Assembly: GCA_947683425.1 (NCBI GenBank)
Contig: CANTUQ010000031.1
Span: forward strand, 9,608,501-9,672,500
Reading direction: 5' to 3'
DNA: 64,000 nucleotides
Source: Excoecaria cochinchinensis
Lineage: Eukaryota > Streptophyta > Magnoliopsida > Malpighiales > Euphorbiaceae
Shown here: in pieces, positions 1 to 10,466 of the stretch
Position numbering within the stretch: position 1 is the stretch's first letter
Layout of the letters: every line of letters starts with the position of its first letter
Notes under the pieces: generated by a model
Databases searched by the model: none
The model's input: the letters and a program-made list of their open reading frames with translations, nothing else
Told to the model about the DNA's origin: nothing
Program-made: the position numbers and the translations under genes

Positions 1-1787
1 TCGTGTGTGCCGTTAGTAGGGACGGCCGTCGATATCTGCAGGGAAGCTCGTCGGTACGTTAACTGATCAGATCACGCCGGATTGGATAAAATTTAATCTC
101 TTTTCCTTCAAAATGGGGATAAGATTTATTAAAAATTTGAATTTTAAAGTCCTTTTAAAATTCAAACTTTGGGTTGAGGCTTATCTGAATTATTTTCCTA
201 AAATCCTATAAATAGTGAATTAAATTCCATTTTTAGGGGTTAGAAGTTTTGGTGAGAAAAGTGATTATTTTTTATAAGAAAAGTTCTTAGAAGAAAATTT
301 ATTAATTTTCTTCGAGAGATCGTTTTTAAAAAAAGGGTTTTGTGAGCAATTTACTCAAAAAAGTTTATAAAATCTCTGTTCATTTGCAAAATTTTATTTG
401 ATAAAATTTCTTCCAATTAATTGATTACCACAAATTTTTCTTACGAATTAAGCCAAATTGAGGTAACAAAATTCATTCGTTTCCATCAACACAGCTAATT
501 CAAACACTCAATTGCTATCAGATTTTCAAGGGAAGAAAAATATAAATCTTCTTTCTCTGATTTTTTTTACTTGATTCTTGCGAAGCATATGGGAATCAAA
601 ATCATTCGACATTCACCCTAAAAGGTAAAATCCGAGGGTAAACATTCTGGACTAATATTTGTATAATTTTATTTGATTTACATTAATTTTATATATATAT
701 ATTTTATTATTCTATTTTATAATCTTTTACAAAGAACTGAAAGTTTTTCCCTTCTAATTTTTCCCGATACTAGGGACGGCCGCTGGCACAGTACAGGGGG
801 CCGTCCCTAGGCAAAATCTCATGTTTTTAATTTATAAATTTTATCTTTCAACTCATTTCTGTTAGAATTTCTCATTCTTTTATTTTTATTTTTATGCACG
901 CTTTTGATGCTAACGTGTTTATCCCGATGAGTTATTTTCTGACCATTTGGAGTTGGAGTTCTGAAAGATGGGGGTTGCGTCAGTTTGAGGACTTCCACTC
1001 GGGTTCTTTCTTTACCCTTATCTTTTATTCATGTTATTATGGAAATGGTTTTAATGTCGTTAAAGGAAAAAAGGCCAAAAGATTTCTAACAGTTAACTTT
1101 GGAATTTTCTCAGAAGTTGTGGACCAATGTCCCGTTTTAGCCAATAAAATTGACGCTTCATGAAAAATCACTTTTTGTAATAAAATATGCATGGTAGGAC
1201 CAATGTCCTCATCCCAATGAATACCCCGTTTTATGCATGTGTTGTACTTTTACAAATGGGAGTTGTATTCCACTCCTGGTGTTATTGTAATATATTTTTG
1301 AATACCTTATTTTGATTTTTACTTCCATTTATTGCTTTGGACGTGAATGACTGCGCCTTAATTAAATGCATCGTATGGAAAGTTGGTGAAATAATAAAGT
1401 TCAAAACTTAATTATAATATTGATCAAGGTATAAATAAATGAGAAGTCCCGAACTCACTCTGGTCTTTGGGGCTCAAGAGGCGAGAGGTCTAGGACTTCC
1501 AAGACACCTCTTGAGTCTCACCAAAATACTTAAATATACAAATCCTAGGCTCTAGGGGTTAGAGGCTGAGACCTCCAAGATCTCTCTGGCTATCCCAAGA
1601 TGGATATGTATGCGCCGTCTTAGGCTCGATGAGGCTAGACGACCCTTCCCAATGTTCTATTGGGTGGCGACTCCAAGATTGTTGCCCAAAATAGACGCAC
1701 TTATAAATATCTTACAAGTTTTATGAACCCTTCCTGATTGCTCTAAAGCGGGTCCTCGGGAGTCCACGGGGTTCGGCGCGCGTCACA
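1..1787 (+). mobile_element. Element Z: right (3') LTR of a Tat-type Ty3/gypsy retrotransposon, partial
   Basis: This LTR ends GCGCGCGTCACA at 1787, the terminus shared by the other Tat LTRs here (read in sense for B, A, H and I). It carries the same internal landmarks: two GGACCAATGTCC dyads near 1123 and 1197, an ATGCATAAAACGGG-like motif near 1230 (antisense), and a segment near 1440-1790 with the phrases 'ggcgactcc' and 'ctatgttgggca' in reverse. No primer-binding site follows, and the next bases continue the RT gene of element A on the minus strand, so this is the downstream LTR of a plus-strand insertion. The predicted duplication is ACACC at 1788-1792; its partner is outside the window. 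Small ORFs inside (894-1163) are not supported as genes. Confidence 0.75.
770..810. repeat. Perfect 12-bp inverted repeat in the Z LTR
   Basis: CTAGGGACGGCC at 770-781 is matched by GGCCGTCCCTAG at 799-810 with a 17-nt loop. A partial copy of one arm (AGGGACGGCCGTC) also occurs at about 18-31. The surrounding LTR is very AT-rich, so this GC-rich stem stands out. Its role is unknown. Confidence 0.8.
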
Positions 1788-2110
1788 ACACCTCAACTAG
1801 AAATTTGGTTTTGATTTGCTGGCGAATCTCATCTTTTACTTTATCTGCCCATTCCGGCCTAAGCCTTCTCAGTATCCGTTTAATAGGTTTATGGTTTGGA
1901 TATGTAGGAATAGCATGCTCTGCGACTTCCTGATCGATTCCTGGCATATCTTCGTAGGTCCAGGCAAAGACCTTTTCGTATTTTTTTTAATTCTCTTAAA
2001 TTTTCTCACTCTTCAAGAGTTATGTCAGATGCCATCAAGATTTTTGAGGTTCCAAGAATAAACAAAGTAGCATCAATCGAGCTAATGTCAAATATAAATG
2101 GATTATGATC
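1788..2110 (-). pseudogene. Element A: N-terminal part of reverse transcriptase, truncated
   Basis: On the minus strand this reads through the entry to a Ty3/gypsy RT of the Tat type: VFAWTYEDMPGID, then RRLRPEWADKV, then FLVEV at the left edge. Upstream is a short stretch, ILGTSKILMASDITLEE, matching the pre-RT segment kept in element B. A stop follows LEE, and an A-run around 1981-1990 shifts the frame between LEE and VFAW. The gene stops at 1788 because LTR Z is inserted there; the catalytic part of RT would lie left of the window. The protease expected between gag and RT in this family is not seen between here and gag, so A was probably already defective. Confidence 0.7.
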
Positions 2111-2285
2111 ATGCATAAAAAAAAACATCACACAAGTGAAGGAAATTGTTCGATTTGTTAATAAAACTAAAAAACGTCATTAATCATTATTAAAAAAAAA
2201 GTTCAAAACTAAGAAGGAAAGTCTAAACTATCATCTTCCTCTCTCGACCGACACAGGTGTTGTTGCCGACGGTTCATAATCAACT
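2111..2285. other. Element A spacer between gag and pol, no gene
   Basis: AT-rich minus-strand sequence with many stops in all frames. Element B has a comparable short spacer between its gag and its pol remnant (10360-10466), so A and B appear to share the loss of the protease region. Nothing else is recognised. Confidence 0.4.
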
Positions 2286-3401
2286 TCAGGGCCCATCCTT
2301 CCTTCCTTTGAGGTCCTTGTCAATGAGGCCTTGAACCTGTTCCCTCAAAGCTCGGCATTCATCAGTGTCATGTCCAGCCTGCTGATGATAGACACAATAT
2401 TGATTTGCCCTATGTCCTGGACGCCCTTGGCTTTTAGAGGGTCCAGCTCATTTTGATTGTAACTTCCCTTTCTTAACAAACTAGGCAAAATGCTTCGACA
2501 TAGGCTTTTCTAAGATGATGCGGTCATTTCGGGTCACCTCCGTAGCCGGCATCTTCATTGCTATTGCTATGACTTGGGCACCCTTCAGTAATTCTAGACG
2601 GCTCAAGATTTTGAACTTGCTTCCTCGAGATTTTCCAATCATCAAATAGACCTGTGGCATACTGATGAGGATCCATTATCCCATAACCCACAGTTGGCTT
2701 AGTTGACCTCATCTGAGGGAAAGACTCGCCTAAACCAAAGCAATATTTCTGCGCCACTCCAGCCACCAGTACTTTTTTGATCTTCTGAATACCGACGGAA
2801 CTGTCACATCTGCATAGACCATTTTTTCTCTCCAAGTCCATAGTACCAAAGGCAAGCCTCTTGTTGGCGGCTTGGGCAGTAGCACATTTTGATCGCTAAA
2901 TTGCCTCCTCGAGGACGTCCAGTTTTCTCTTGGGGCCACACATCGTCGTCATCTTAAACCCCTCATTATAAATATGTCCTTTGCCTTTTTGCCTTGACTA
3001 CAGAACATAAGGCATCTTTCCTCTGGACCCGATTCCTGGCATGTCTGCTATTGCAGCTAAGCCCTGTTTGCTCTGTGGCATGGAAAAACCAGTATGTTGT
3101 GCCTTGGTAGACGGTGTCATCGTGGCAGCAAAGTTTTCCTTCATAGTCTTTATCCTGGCTTCAAATTCTTTCAGCCTACTCTCTAAGTCCCGTGCTTTCC
3201 TATCCATTTCATTAATAATGAGGGCATGGGTTGCACCCGGTCTTCCTAATGGATTGGCCATGTTACTTTCTATCAAATGTTGTAAAAGGGGACGACTTGC
3301 CATTCTCTGAGCCCACATATTCTGCTCCTCATAAAGAAAAGATAAATAAATTGCTAATTAGTCTCCTGTCAGGACCTTTAGACCACCTGGATAGATCTAT
3401 G
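2286..3401 (-). pseudogene. Element A: gag polyprotein fragment (Tat type), broken
   Basis: The N-terminal part at 2998-3318 reads RKARDLESRLKEFEARIK, a coiled-coil-like start that parallels DLARRLDEFERRMLDMM in element B and EVGKRMKEFEARMMAIM in element H. Near the C-terminus, at about 2330-2410, is YCVYHQQAGHDTDEC followed by RALREQVQGLID. This is the C-x2-H-x4-H-x4-C knuckle and tail that also ends the gag of B and H. The central capsid-like region is short and scrambled compared with B (which has about 250 residues there), and stops and frame changes interrupt it. A solo LTR is inserted at 3402. Gag normally forms the particle that packages element RNA; this copy cannot make it. Confidence 0.7.
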
Positions 3402-4775
3402 TGTTGGGTTTTAAGCAGAATAATGCAAATTAAATGCAGCGGAAAAATAAAACCCGAAAAACAGGATCCATGTATTTCGATTGATTCAAATGGAAGTGAT
3501 AAGATTTACTAACCTTTTCTGTGTGGGAAGCTAAATTAAACACCTTTAAATCGAACTGAAGACGTTGCCTTTAACACGAACGTCCTCTACTGGTATCCAC
3601 ACGCACGAACAAAATGAACCAAAGTTGCAGGAGTGCTAGCTCCCTTTAGATACGAATGGATTTTTATGATTTTCTTCTTTCTCAAAGAAGAACAATGGTA
3701 GCTATATTTTCTCTCTAGAAAATTAGCTAGAGTAAATCTTTCTTATTTTCAATAATAAGTTATGCTAGTTAGGGTATCCAATGTTGGTATCCAATGTTTT
3801 TAACCACCTTAAAACTCTCATTCCTTTTGAAAAACGAAAATTGAGTTTTGATAAGAGTTAATAACAAGAGATAATAGCCCAATAGCCCAATAAAATCCAT
3901 ATTGTTCATTTTGGTCTTGGTGTGTGACCCAATAGGTTTATATTATGTTGGCAATAGGCCTTATCCCATAATAAGCCCACAAGTCATAATTGGTCTCTAG
4001 CAAGACATTATGACTACCCAAATAATATAAATATCGTTAGTCCGATTTTAACCTATCAATAGAACATGTTATTATCCTTTTGTCACACGATATCTTGTTC
4101 AAACATAAGTCATGGTCCATGTCAAACTTAAATTGTTCTAACATATAATTTCTCGATCACTAAGTAGACTGATAAAATCAAATAACATTGATCACACTAT
4201 CAATTCATTTGAGCACGGCCATGCATTTTATAGTCCTACTCATCGAGGGGCCCAATAGATATCTCTCTCATAAGAGGGATAAATTCCATCTTGATTATAC
4301 ATTTTTCTCTGCATAGTTCTCATTATGTCCAATCATATCCTTTATAATTATCCGATTAAAGATAACGTTTGATTATGTCAAAACATAATGTTCCTTATGT
4401 AGGAAACCATGATAACCTCAGGTCAAAGGATTCAATAACATATCTATTATAAGAACACTTATGACATTATCCCATGAAGTGATCTTATAGTGGGTCTATC
4501 CAGTACTTTGTTCTTTAACAAGTACGTATAGATTTGATTCATATCATCATATATAATCATCCTATGATTATCAATGCAAATCTATACTAGTCTTAATTTA
4601 TCTTTATGCCCTTTAGTGATAAATGACTAGGGACAACATGAATAACATTATTATTCATAAACATTACAATAATGTAACATGCTAATAATATTAATATGAA
4701 GAAAACCATTATATAAATGAAATGTAATGATTACATCAAGGTCCAAATGTTTGGCCTAGGGCATAACCACTAACA
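3402..4775 (-). mobile_element. Solo LTR K, Copia-like
   Basis: A 1374-bp insertion bounded by TGTTGGGTTT and CCACTAACA, with a perfect 5-bp duplication CTATG at 3397-3401 and 4776-4780. Removing it and one duplication joins the gag start of element A to its leader exactly as in element B (compare 11990-12020). On the minus strand it begins TGTTAGTGGTTATGCCC and ends AAAACCCAACA, a style seen in plant Copia LTRs. Orientation and superfamily are therefore inferred, but the solo-LTR status is well supported. The ORF at 4736-4918 straddles its edge and is not a gene. Confidence 0.85.
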
Positions 4776-5391
4776 CTATGATGGCTGCAAAAAATACCTA
4801 TTAGGATGATGCATGAATGACATATAAGATGCATGATCGTGCTATGCAACATCCACAAATCACATGCAAGTACATAGGTCCTTCCAACGTTGTTACTCCC
4901 ACACACGAGGTTATGCAATCTCCGTCTTAGGTGGGATTAGCCCATGGGTCAATCGGGAACCCGATGGACACGTATGGTGCACGGTGAAAAACCGGCAGCA
5001 TTACCGCTCTTAGCTAATGTGCATACGCATGGGTTTTGACCATTGTGTATTTAGTCAATCCGAATAAATCAACATGGGCCTATCGGGGCATGAAAGAGTT
5101 TGATCTGATGACCAATCAAATTATTTGGGTTTGTCCAATACAAAATGATCCATATAGCAAGCAAGGTATTATGGTTCATACCACCTAGGGGAAGTATCTA
5201 TTGCCATTACATGAGCTTTGGTCAAAGGTGATGTTACTTTAGGGTCACCCAAGCATGGTCCCTGCCAACGGGTCTAGCTCATCACTAGCGTAACGATCGA
5301 TCGGGTCTCCATTTAATATACCATGATGGTACGAGGCTTGGGCTGGTGATTATCCTTAACACTTCCCTACATTAAGTGAACGTAGGGTTGT
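4776..5391 (-). mobile_element. Element A: untranslated leader between primer site and gag
   Basis: This non-coding stretch is collinear with the leader of B (about 12016-12890) and of H (about 57420-58029). Shared landmarks are a gtgcacggtga...ccggcagca segment, a cataacga-cgatcgggt segment, the perfect dyad TACCATGATGGTA (near 5320-5335) and gtgattatccttaacacttccc. Its right end is cut by element B at 5392. Conservation in three elements of different age suggests a packaging or leader function. On the minus strand a CTAAT, U-run and GCAG lie at 4804-4785, just before the gag reading frame. Confidence 0.65.
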
Positions 5392-7613
5392 TGTGACGCG
5401 CGCCGGCTCCCCGCGGCCGCCCGTCCGGACCGCCCGCACGTGGGCGATCGGGGCAATTGCGGGTCCGTCAACAGCTTGCGATAAATCGCAAGTGCGTCTA
5501 TGTTGGGCAACAAAGAGGTTTCATGGAGTCGCCACCCAATAGAACATTGAGAAAGTTTCTCTCGCCTCGGAGAGCCTAAGACTTGCGCATTTTATCCATA
5601 TTGGGCCATGAGGCCTAGGATTAACGTCTAAATCTCGTGACACAAGAGGTGTCTTGGAGGATAACCTCTAACATCTTGAGCCCAAAGACCAGAGCAGGGG
5701 TTCGGGACTTCTCATTTATTCATACCTTACTTAAGTTTACAATTGAGTTTTGAATTTATTAGTTCGCTCTCTCTCCACACAATGCAAGTTTGGTTAAAGC
5801 ACAATTTATTCACGTATTTAAAACAATAGATAAACAAATAAATAAAATAATAAAGGATTAAATCAAATAAATTACAATAATACTAGGAGCGGAATACAAC
5901 TCCCATTTATAAATGTGTTATACATGCATAAAACGGGTTATTCATTTATTTTGAGAACTTTGGTCCCCGCGTGTGTTTATTATGGAAAACGATTTTTATG
6001 TGATGATTTTATTAGGTAAAAATAGGACATTGGTCCAATTTTATTTAGCAAACATTATTTTTAGCGGGAAACATTTGTGTGGTGGTTCTTTTTAGTAGCG
6101 GTCGAAAATCATTTTATTATTACAGACCACAAATACATACAATAATATTTACATATTTCTAAATAAATAAATAAATGAATACATAAATAAATAACTAAAT
6201 TCTAACAATAATCAATAATGATAATAATAATAATACATAAAATTAAATAATCACAAATCAATTAAATAATAACATCAACATAAAATTAACACAAATTAGA
6301 CAATAATAATAATAATAATGATAATAATAATAATAATATTAACATAATAATATTAAATAAATATAAATAATAACAATAATAAATAATAATAATAATAATA
6401 ATAATAAATCAGAATAATGAATAAATATAATAATAATATTATAATGATAATAATAATAATAATAACAGAAATTAAATAAATAAATATAATAATTATAATA
6501 ACAATAATATTAATAAAAACAGAAATTAAATAATAATAATAATAATAATAATAATATTAATAATTCAGAAATTAAATAAATATTAATAATAATAATAATA
6601 AATAAATAAATAATAATATTAATTAATATTAATTAATAATATATTAAAATAAATAATTAAATAATGGGCTTACCGGATTTAGGTCGCCGGAAACTCGCCG
6701 GAGCAGCCGTTGGAGACACCGCCGACACCGGATGGTAGATCGGAGCGCCGGGATCACTCTGCCGTCGGTCACGCGCCGGAAAGGACCCCTCTGTCGCCGG
6801 AAAACATCTTGGAAGCCGCACGGTTTTCCCTTCCGATCTCCCTCACGCCGGCGCCGATGGCCTATCGGAGGCTGCCGTTCGGTGCGCCTGGGTCTCCTCT
6901 TCACTCCGGCGGGGCGCGTGTGGTGGTCGGTAGCCGGAGCTGGCCGGCGAAGGCGACGCCTCCTCCTTCCCCTTTTTTCTTCTTTTCCTTCTTCTCCGAT
7001 CCGGCGTCTGGGTCTGCTCCTCTCCTTTCTTCTCTCTTTCTTTTCTTTTCTCTCTTTTTCCTTTCCTTTTCTTTTCTTTGGCCGGCCCTCACTCTTTTCT
7101 TTCTTTCTTTTCTTTTCCTTTCCTTTTCTTGGTCTCTTTTCTTTCTTGATCTCTTGATCTGCCGACCCCTCCCCTAATTTCCTCATCATTTTCATTTTAT
7201 ACCCCTAAATTAGGGCTAAGGGCACAAGGATAATTTCCCACTCAATTCCCTCCTTTTCTCTTTTCTTAATTAATCTAACTTAATTAAAACTAATACACAC
7301 ACATACTAATTTAATTAAACATTACATATTAATTACATCTTAATATAATTTATCTAATTAATTAAACATTCTACATTTTAACTAATTAATTAACTAATTA
7401 ATCTTTAATTTTACATGCATCTTAATTAATACAATAATATTAACTAAATAACTAACCAATTAACTAATTAATTAACAGACAACATTAACTAATTAATTTT
7501 ACACATACACATATTTATATATTATCACATATATTATTTTTTTGGAGGGAATTATCAAGGATCCAAAATTATCACTGACACTTTTATACTTAGCTCGGGA
7601 CCCGGTGTCTACA
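5392..7613 (-). repeat. Element B 3' LTR (left copy)
   Basis: In sense it starts TGTAGACACCGGG (at 7613) and ends GCGCGCGTCACA (at 5392). The U3-side part holds a CG-rich segment (about 6668-6960) next to a long pyrimidine tract (6965-7145). A large AAT-rich low-complexity block lies at about 6160-6660. The ATAAAACGGG and GGACATTGGTCC motifs lie at about 5930 and 6025-6036. The Arg/Lys/Glu-rich ORF 6644-7195 and its opposite-strand ORFs are by-products of the CT-rich tract. Confidence 0.95.
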
Positions 7614-7627
7614 GTTGCCCCCAATTT
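7614..7627 (-). other. Element B polypurine tract
   Basis: In sense the bases AAATTGGGGGCAAC sit immediately before the 3' LTR start TGTAGACACC. The same tract precedes the LTR of element I (63022-63035). It is the expected plus-strand primer for reverse transcription. Confidence 0.75.
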
Positions 7628-7726
7628 TGGAGAAGCTAGTGCATAGACACCTAGGTGAGCCAAAATTCAAAGAAGAAGAGAGAAGGGATTACATACCTGC
7701 CTTCTTACCGAGAGTCGGATAGAGAG

Positions 7727-8041
7727 ATGCCTCCTCAAAGGATTTAGAGATTTCGCCTCCTCAGAGGACTTTGAGACTTTGCCTCCTCAGAGGACTTTGG
7801 AAATTTGCCTCCTCAGAGGACTTTGAGATTTTACCTCCTCAGAGGATTTTGGGATTTTGCCTCCTCAGAGGACTTCGGAAATTTGCCTCCTCAGAGGACT
7901 TAGAGAATTTTGCCTCCTCAGAGGACTTAGAGATTTTGCCTCCTCAGAGGACTTTGAAGATTTTGCCTCCTCAGAGGACTTCAAGATCTGCCTCCTCAGA
8001 GGACTTGGAGATTTTGCCTCCTCAGAGGGCTTACAGAATTT
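7727..8041 (-). repeat. Tandem array, about 12 units of 25-28 bp, in the 3' region of element B
   Basis: About 12 copies of a unit containing gcctcctcagaggactt followed by a variable gagattt-like spacer. Each unit contains the inverted repeat CCTC-CTCA-GAGG. Further degenerate copies occur near 8285-8335 and 8340-8365. Variable tandem repeats just upstream of the polypurine tract are known for plant Tat/Ogre elements (hypervariable 3' UTR). The ORFs at 7771-8133 and 7857-8096 are translations of the repeat and are not genes. Confidence 0.9.
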
Positions 8042-8048
8042 GGTGGAT

Positions 8049-8130
8049 GCGCCGAGTCTGCTCCAGACTTACAAAACGCGGGGGTTGCTCTCTTGAGCTG
8101 CACCGAGTCTGCTCCAGACTTACAAAGTGC
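8049..8130 (-). repeat. Two hairpin repeat units of the same type as in element I
   Basis: Unit 1 at 8049-8080 reads gcgccgagtctg, then ctc, then cagacttac and ends acgcg. Unit 2 at 8100-8130 reads gcaccgagtctg, ctc, cagacttac and ends gtgc. Each has an inner stem AGTCTG/CAGACT. Unit 2 has the outer pair GCAC/GTGC, and unit 1 pairs GCG with CGC. Element I carries about 13 related units at the corresponding position. Confidence 0.75.
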
Positions 8131-10131
8131 TGATGATGTTCTTCTGAAATGGATGTCTTTCCGGACTGGGTGTCCTCCTGGACTGCCCTTCTGAGCGGTC
8201 ATTCAGATATTTTCTGCAAAATCAGATGCACAAGAAGTTGTATGCGTGATGTTGTGCGGGACTTGTCCCCTTAGGGAGCTTAGGGAATAGACCTCTTCAG
8301 AGGGCTTCGAGATTTGCCTCCTCAAAGGACTTCACGTTTCTGATAATTGCCCCCTGAGAGGTCTTGGGTTGCTTGTCTTTATTGATGCTTGGAATGATGC
8401 CGCCACTCGGATTCTGCCGGTGTCCGTATTCGAGTCTCTTTTTCTGCAAGACTTAGAAAGGCAAATATGCAGAAAAAATTCGTGAGCATGCATGTGTATG
8501 CAGCAATGCAGTATAAAAATTCACCTAAGTGGACTTGGAGGCCACAGCCGATTTGATTTCAATTTGCAGTAAGATCAGTGCCTTCTGGAATTGCCTTTGA
8601 ATTTCATGCTCTTTGAGGGTCATGAGGTTCTCGTCTGAAACCTGTAGTCATTATTTTAAGGTAGTGCGTTCCTTGTGGATTTTCACACTAGCTTTTCTTG
8701 GCGGGATATGCGTCCTTTCGGATTTTCACATAACCCTGTGCCTTATTTTTGCCTGGAATAGACCCAATCCAATCCAGCGGCTTTTTCTTCTTTTTTTTTT
8801 TTCTTTTTTTTTTCATTTTTTTTTTCTCTTTTTTTTTTTAGGACAGACTGCCTGTTTTCAGGTTTTCACCATGTCCTTTGGCCTAATTTTTGCTTAGAGC
8901 GCCAATTATGGTTTTCATTTCTAACGGCCATTTTTTCTTTTTTCTTTTTTTTTCTTATTTGTTTTTTTTTTCTTTTTCTTTTATTTCTTTTTTTTTGTAC
9001 ATCAGATGAACTATTCTGGTTACATCAATACCATTGCATAAATGCACATATTTCAATTTGATTTCATAATATATGATCATTATTTGGCATTAATCTCAAG
9101 ATACAAAACCTCATCCAATCTCGGGATGGATCTTGAAAGCATCAAACTCCTGTTATCAATCTACTCTCTTTTTGATTCTCATGATTGAATATTTTCTCTC
9201 TGCTCTCATTTAATCTTTTGAATGCAAATTCTAGAAGCAACGTCGGAGACGAGACTTAACTCAAATGCATGAATGCACTCATGGCTTCTCGCTTGAAGCT
9301 CAAGAAACACCATAGGCCTCTTCTTACGTACCAAACCTTATTAAAAGGTCATCTCCGCTAATTGAATAAGACTGGACCCAGAATCAAGAGGTCTTACTTT
9401 GGTTGTAATGTCAGGCTTAGGTAGATGGTTGTCAAAGAAAGATCAGGTCGCTAGAGAAAAATGGCCGCGATATTTTCTCGACTGATGGATGAACCGTTCT
9501 TGGCTCAAAAGTATTCTTGAATTTGGGCTCGATAACATTCTAGCTCCTTGAGATCAGAACAAAAAGGGTAATCATTGAAACTAGTCAATTGGTCATCATT
9601 TTGAGCTCTCTTTTTGATTCTTCTTTTTTTTTTTTTTTTTTTCTTTCTCTTTTTTTTTCATTTATTTTTCTTTTTGGATTTTTCATTTTTCTTTTTCTTT
9701 TTCTTCTTTTTGCTTTCGCTTCTCTTTTTTTTTTTTTTTTGCTCATGTCTTTCATGCATGACTAAACCCTCTTTCCAAAGTATGAACTTGCTCTTATCAA
9801 GGCAATTTTTTTTTATAGTCCAAAGAATTGTTCAAATGTACATCCATCAGTTTTAGAGCGGCCACTCTTCTAAGGGGAAGCCAAAATCATTTTAGGCGAG
9901 GGGGTAGTTTTAATGTGTGTAACAACAAAATTGGTACGCATTCAGCATACCAGTATAAAAGCTCAATGGGCTAGCAAGCGATTGTAGAATAAGGGTAGGA
10001 AACAGTCATTTAGAGAGCTATACAAAGAAAAGATTGCCTAAATCATTTTCCAGGTTCTGTCTTATCCAGATATCGCTTCGACGGGTAATCAGAAAGGTTC
10101 TAGTGCTCTTAGTGAGTTTTCATCCAATCTC
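8131..10131 (-). mobile_element. Element B non-coding 3' region replacing pol
   Basis: About 2 kb without a plausible coding frame. It has long T-rich runs on the plus strand (about 8780-8840, 8930-8998, 9620-9745), which would be A-rich in the element RNA. It also has a segment near 8150-8240 that is recognisably similar to 63780-63850 in element I. I could not identify any RT, RNase H or integrase motif. The T-run ORFs 8613-8897 and 9614-9856 are low-complexity artefacts. Its origin (relic of pol and 3' UTR, or captured host DNA) is undetermined. Confidence 0.6.
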
Positions 10132-10359
10132 CTAATTGCAACTAGTTTTTTCTTTCTTATTTTTATTTTCTCTCTGACTCTCTCTCTCTTCAGGAGTTAT
10201 ATCAGATGCCAACAAGATTTTCTTTGGATTTTCCAAAGTTCCAAGATTAAATGCAGTAGTATTAATTGAATTAATGTCAAAATGAATGAATGTATCATGA
10301 TCATAAGAAATGAAATCATTAGAAATAATATACAAATACGCAAAAACATTGTTCATCAT
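10132..10359 (-). pseudogene. Element B: pre-RT remnant of pol
   Basis: A 75-residue minus-strand frame ending FNLGTLENPKKILLASD-ITPEER. This is the segment that precedes RT in Tat-type pol (pattern NLGT-ENP then LTPEE). It corresponds to ILGTSKILMASDITLEE in element A. In A the frame goes on into VFAWTYEDMPG, but in B it degenerates into Lys/Glu-rich sequence and stops. It lies in a different frame from gag. This short fossil shows that B derives from a pol-bearing element by deletion. Confidence 0.65.
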
Positions 10360-10466
10360 ATTAACATAACCAAAATGTTATAAGGAGTTTTCAAAATACA
10401 GAGACATAATACATAATATCTCCTTGTAGTTCTTGCAAAAATGCCACCCCGGTGGACTGGACCCGA

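Noticed and set aside
6644..7195. 183-residue Arg/Lys/Glu-rich ORF and its twin at 14291-14842, with opposite-strand Ser/Phe-rich ORFs
   Set aside because: It lies in both LTRs of element B and follows a CT-rich tract; composition explains the open frames and nothing resembles a protein domain.
7771..8133. 120-residue repeat protein
   Set aside because: Direct translation of the 25-28 bp tandem repeat; the reading direction is opposite to the element.
10132..10359. Independent host gene of 75 residues
   Set aside because: Matches the pre-RT segment of element A; it is a pol remnant.
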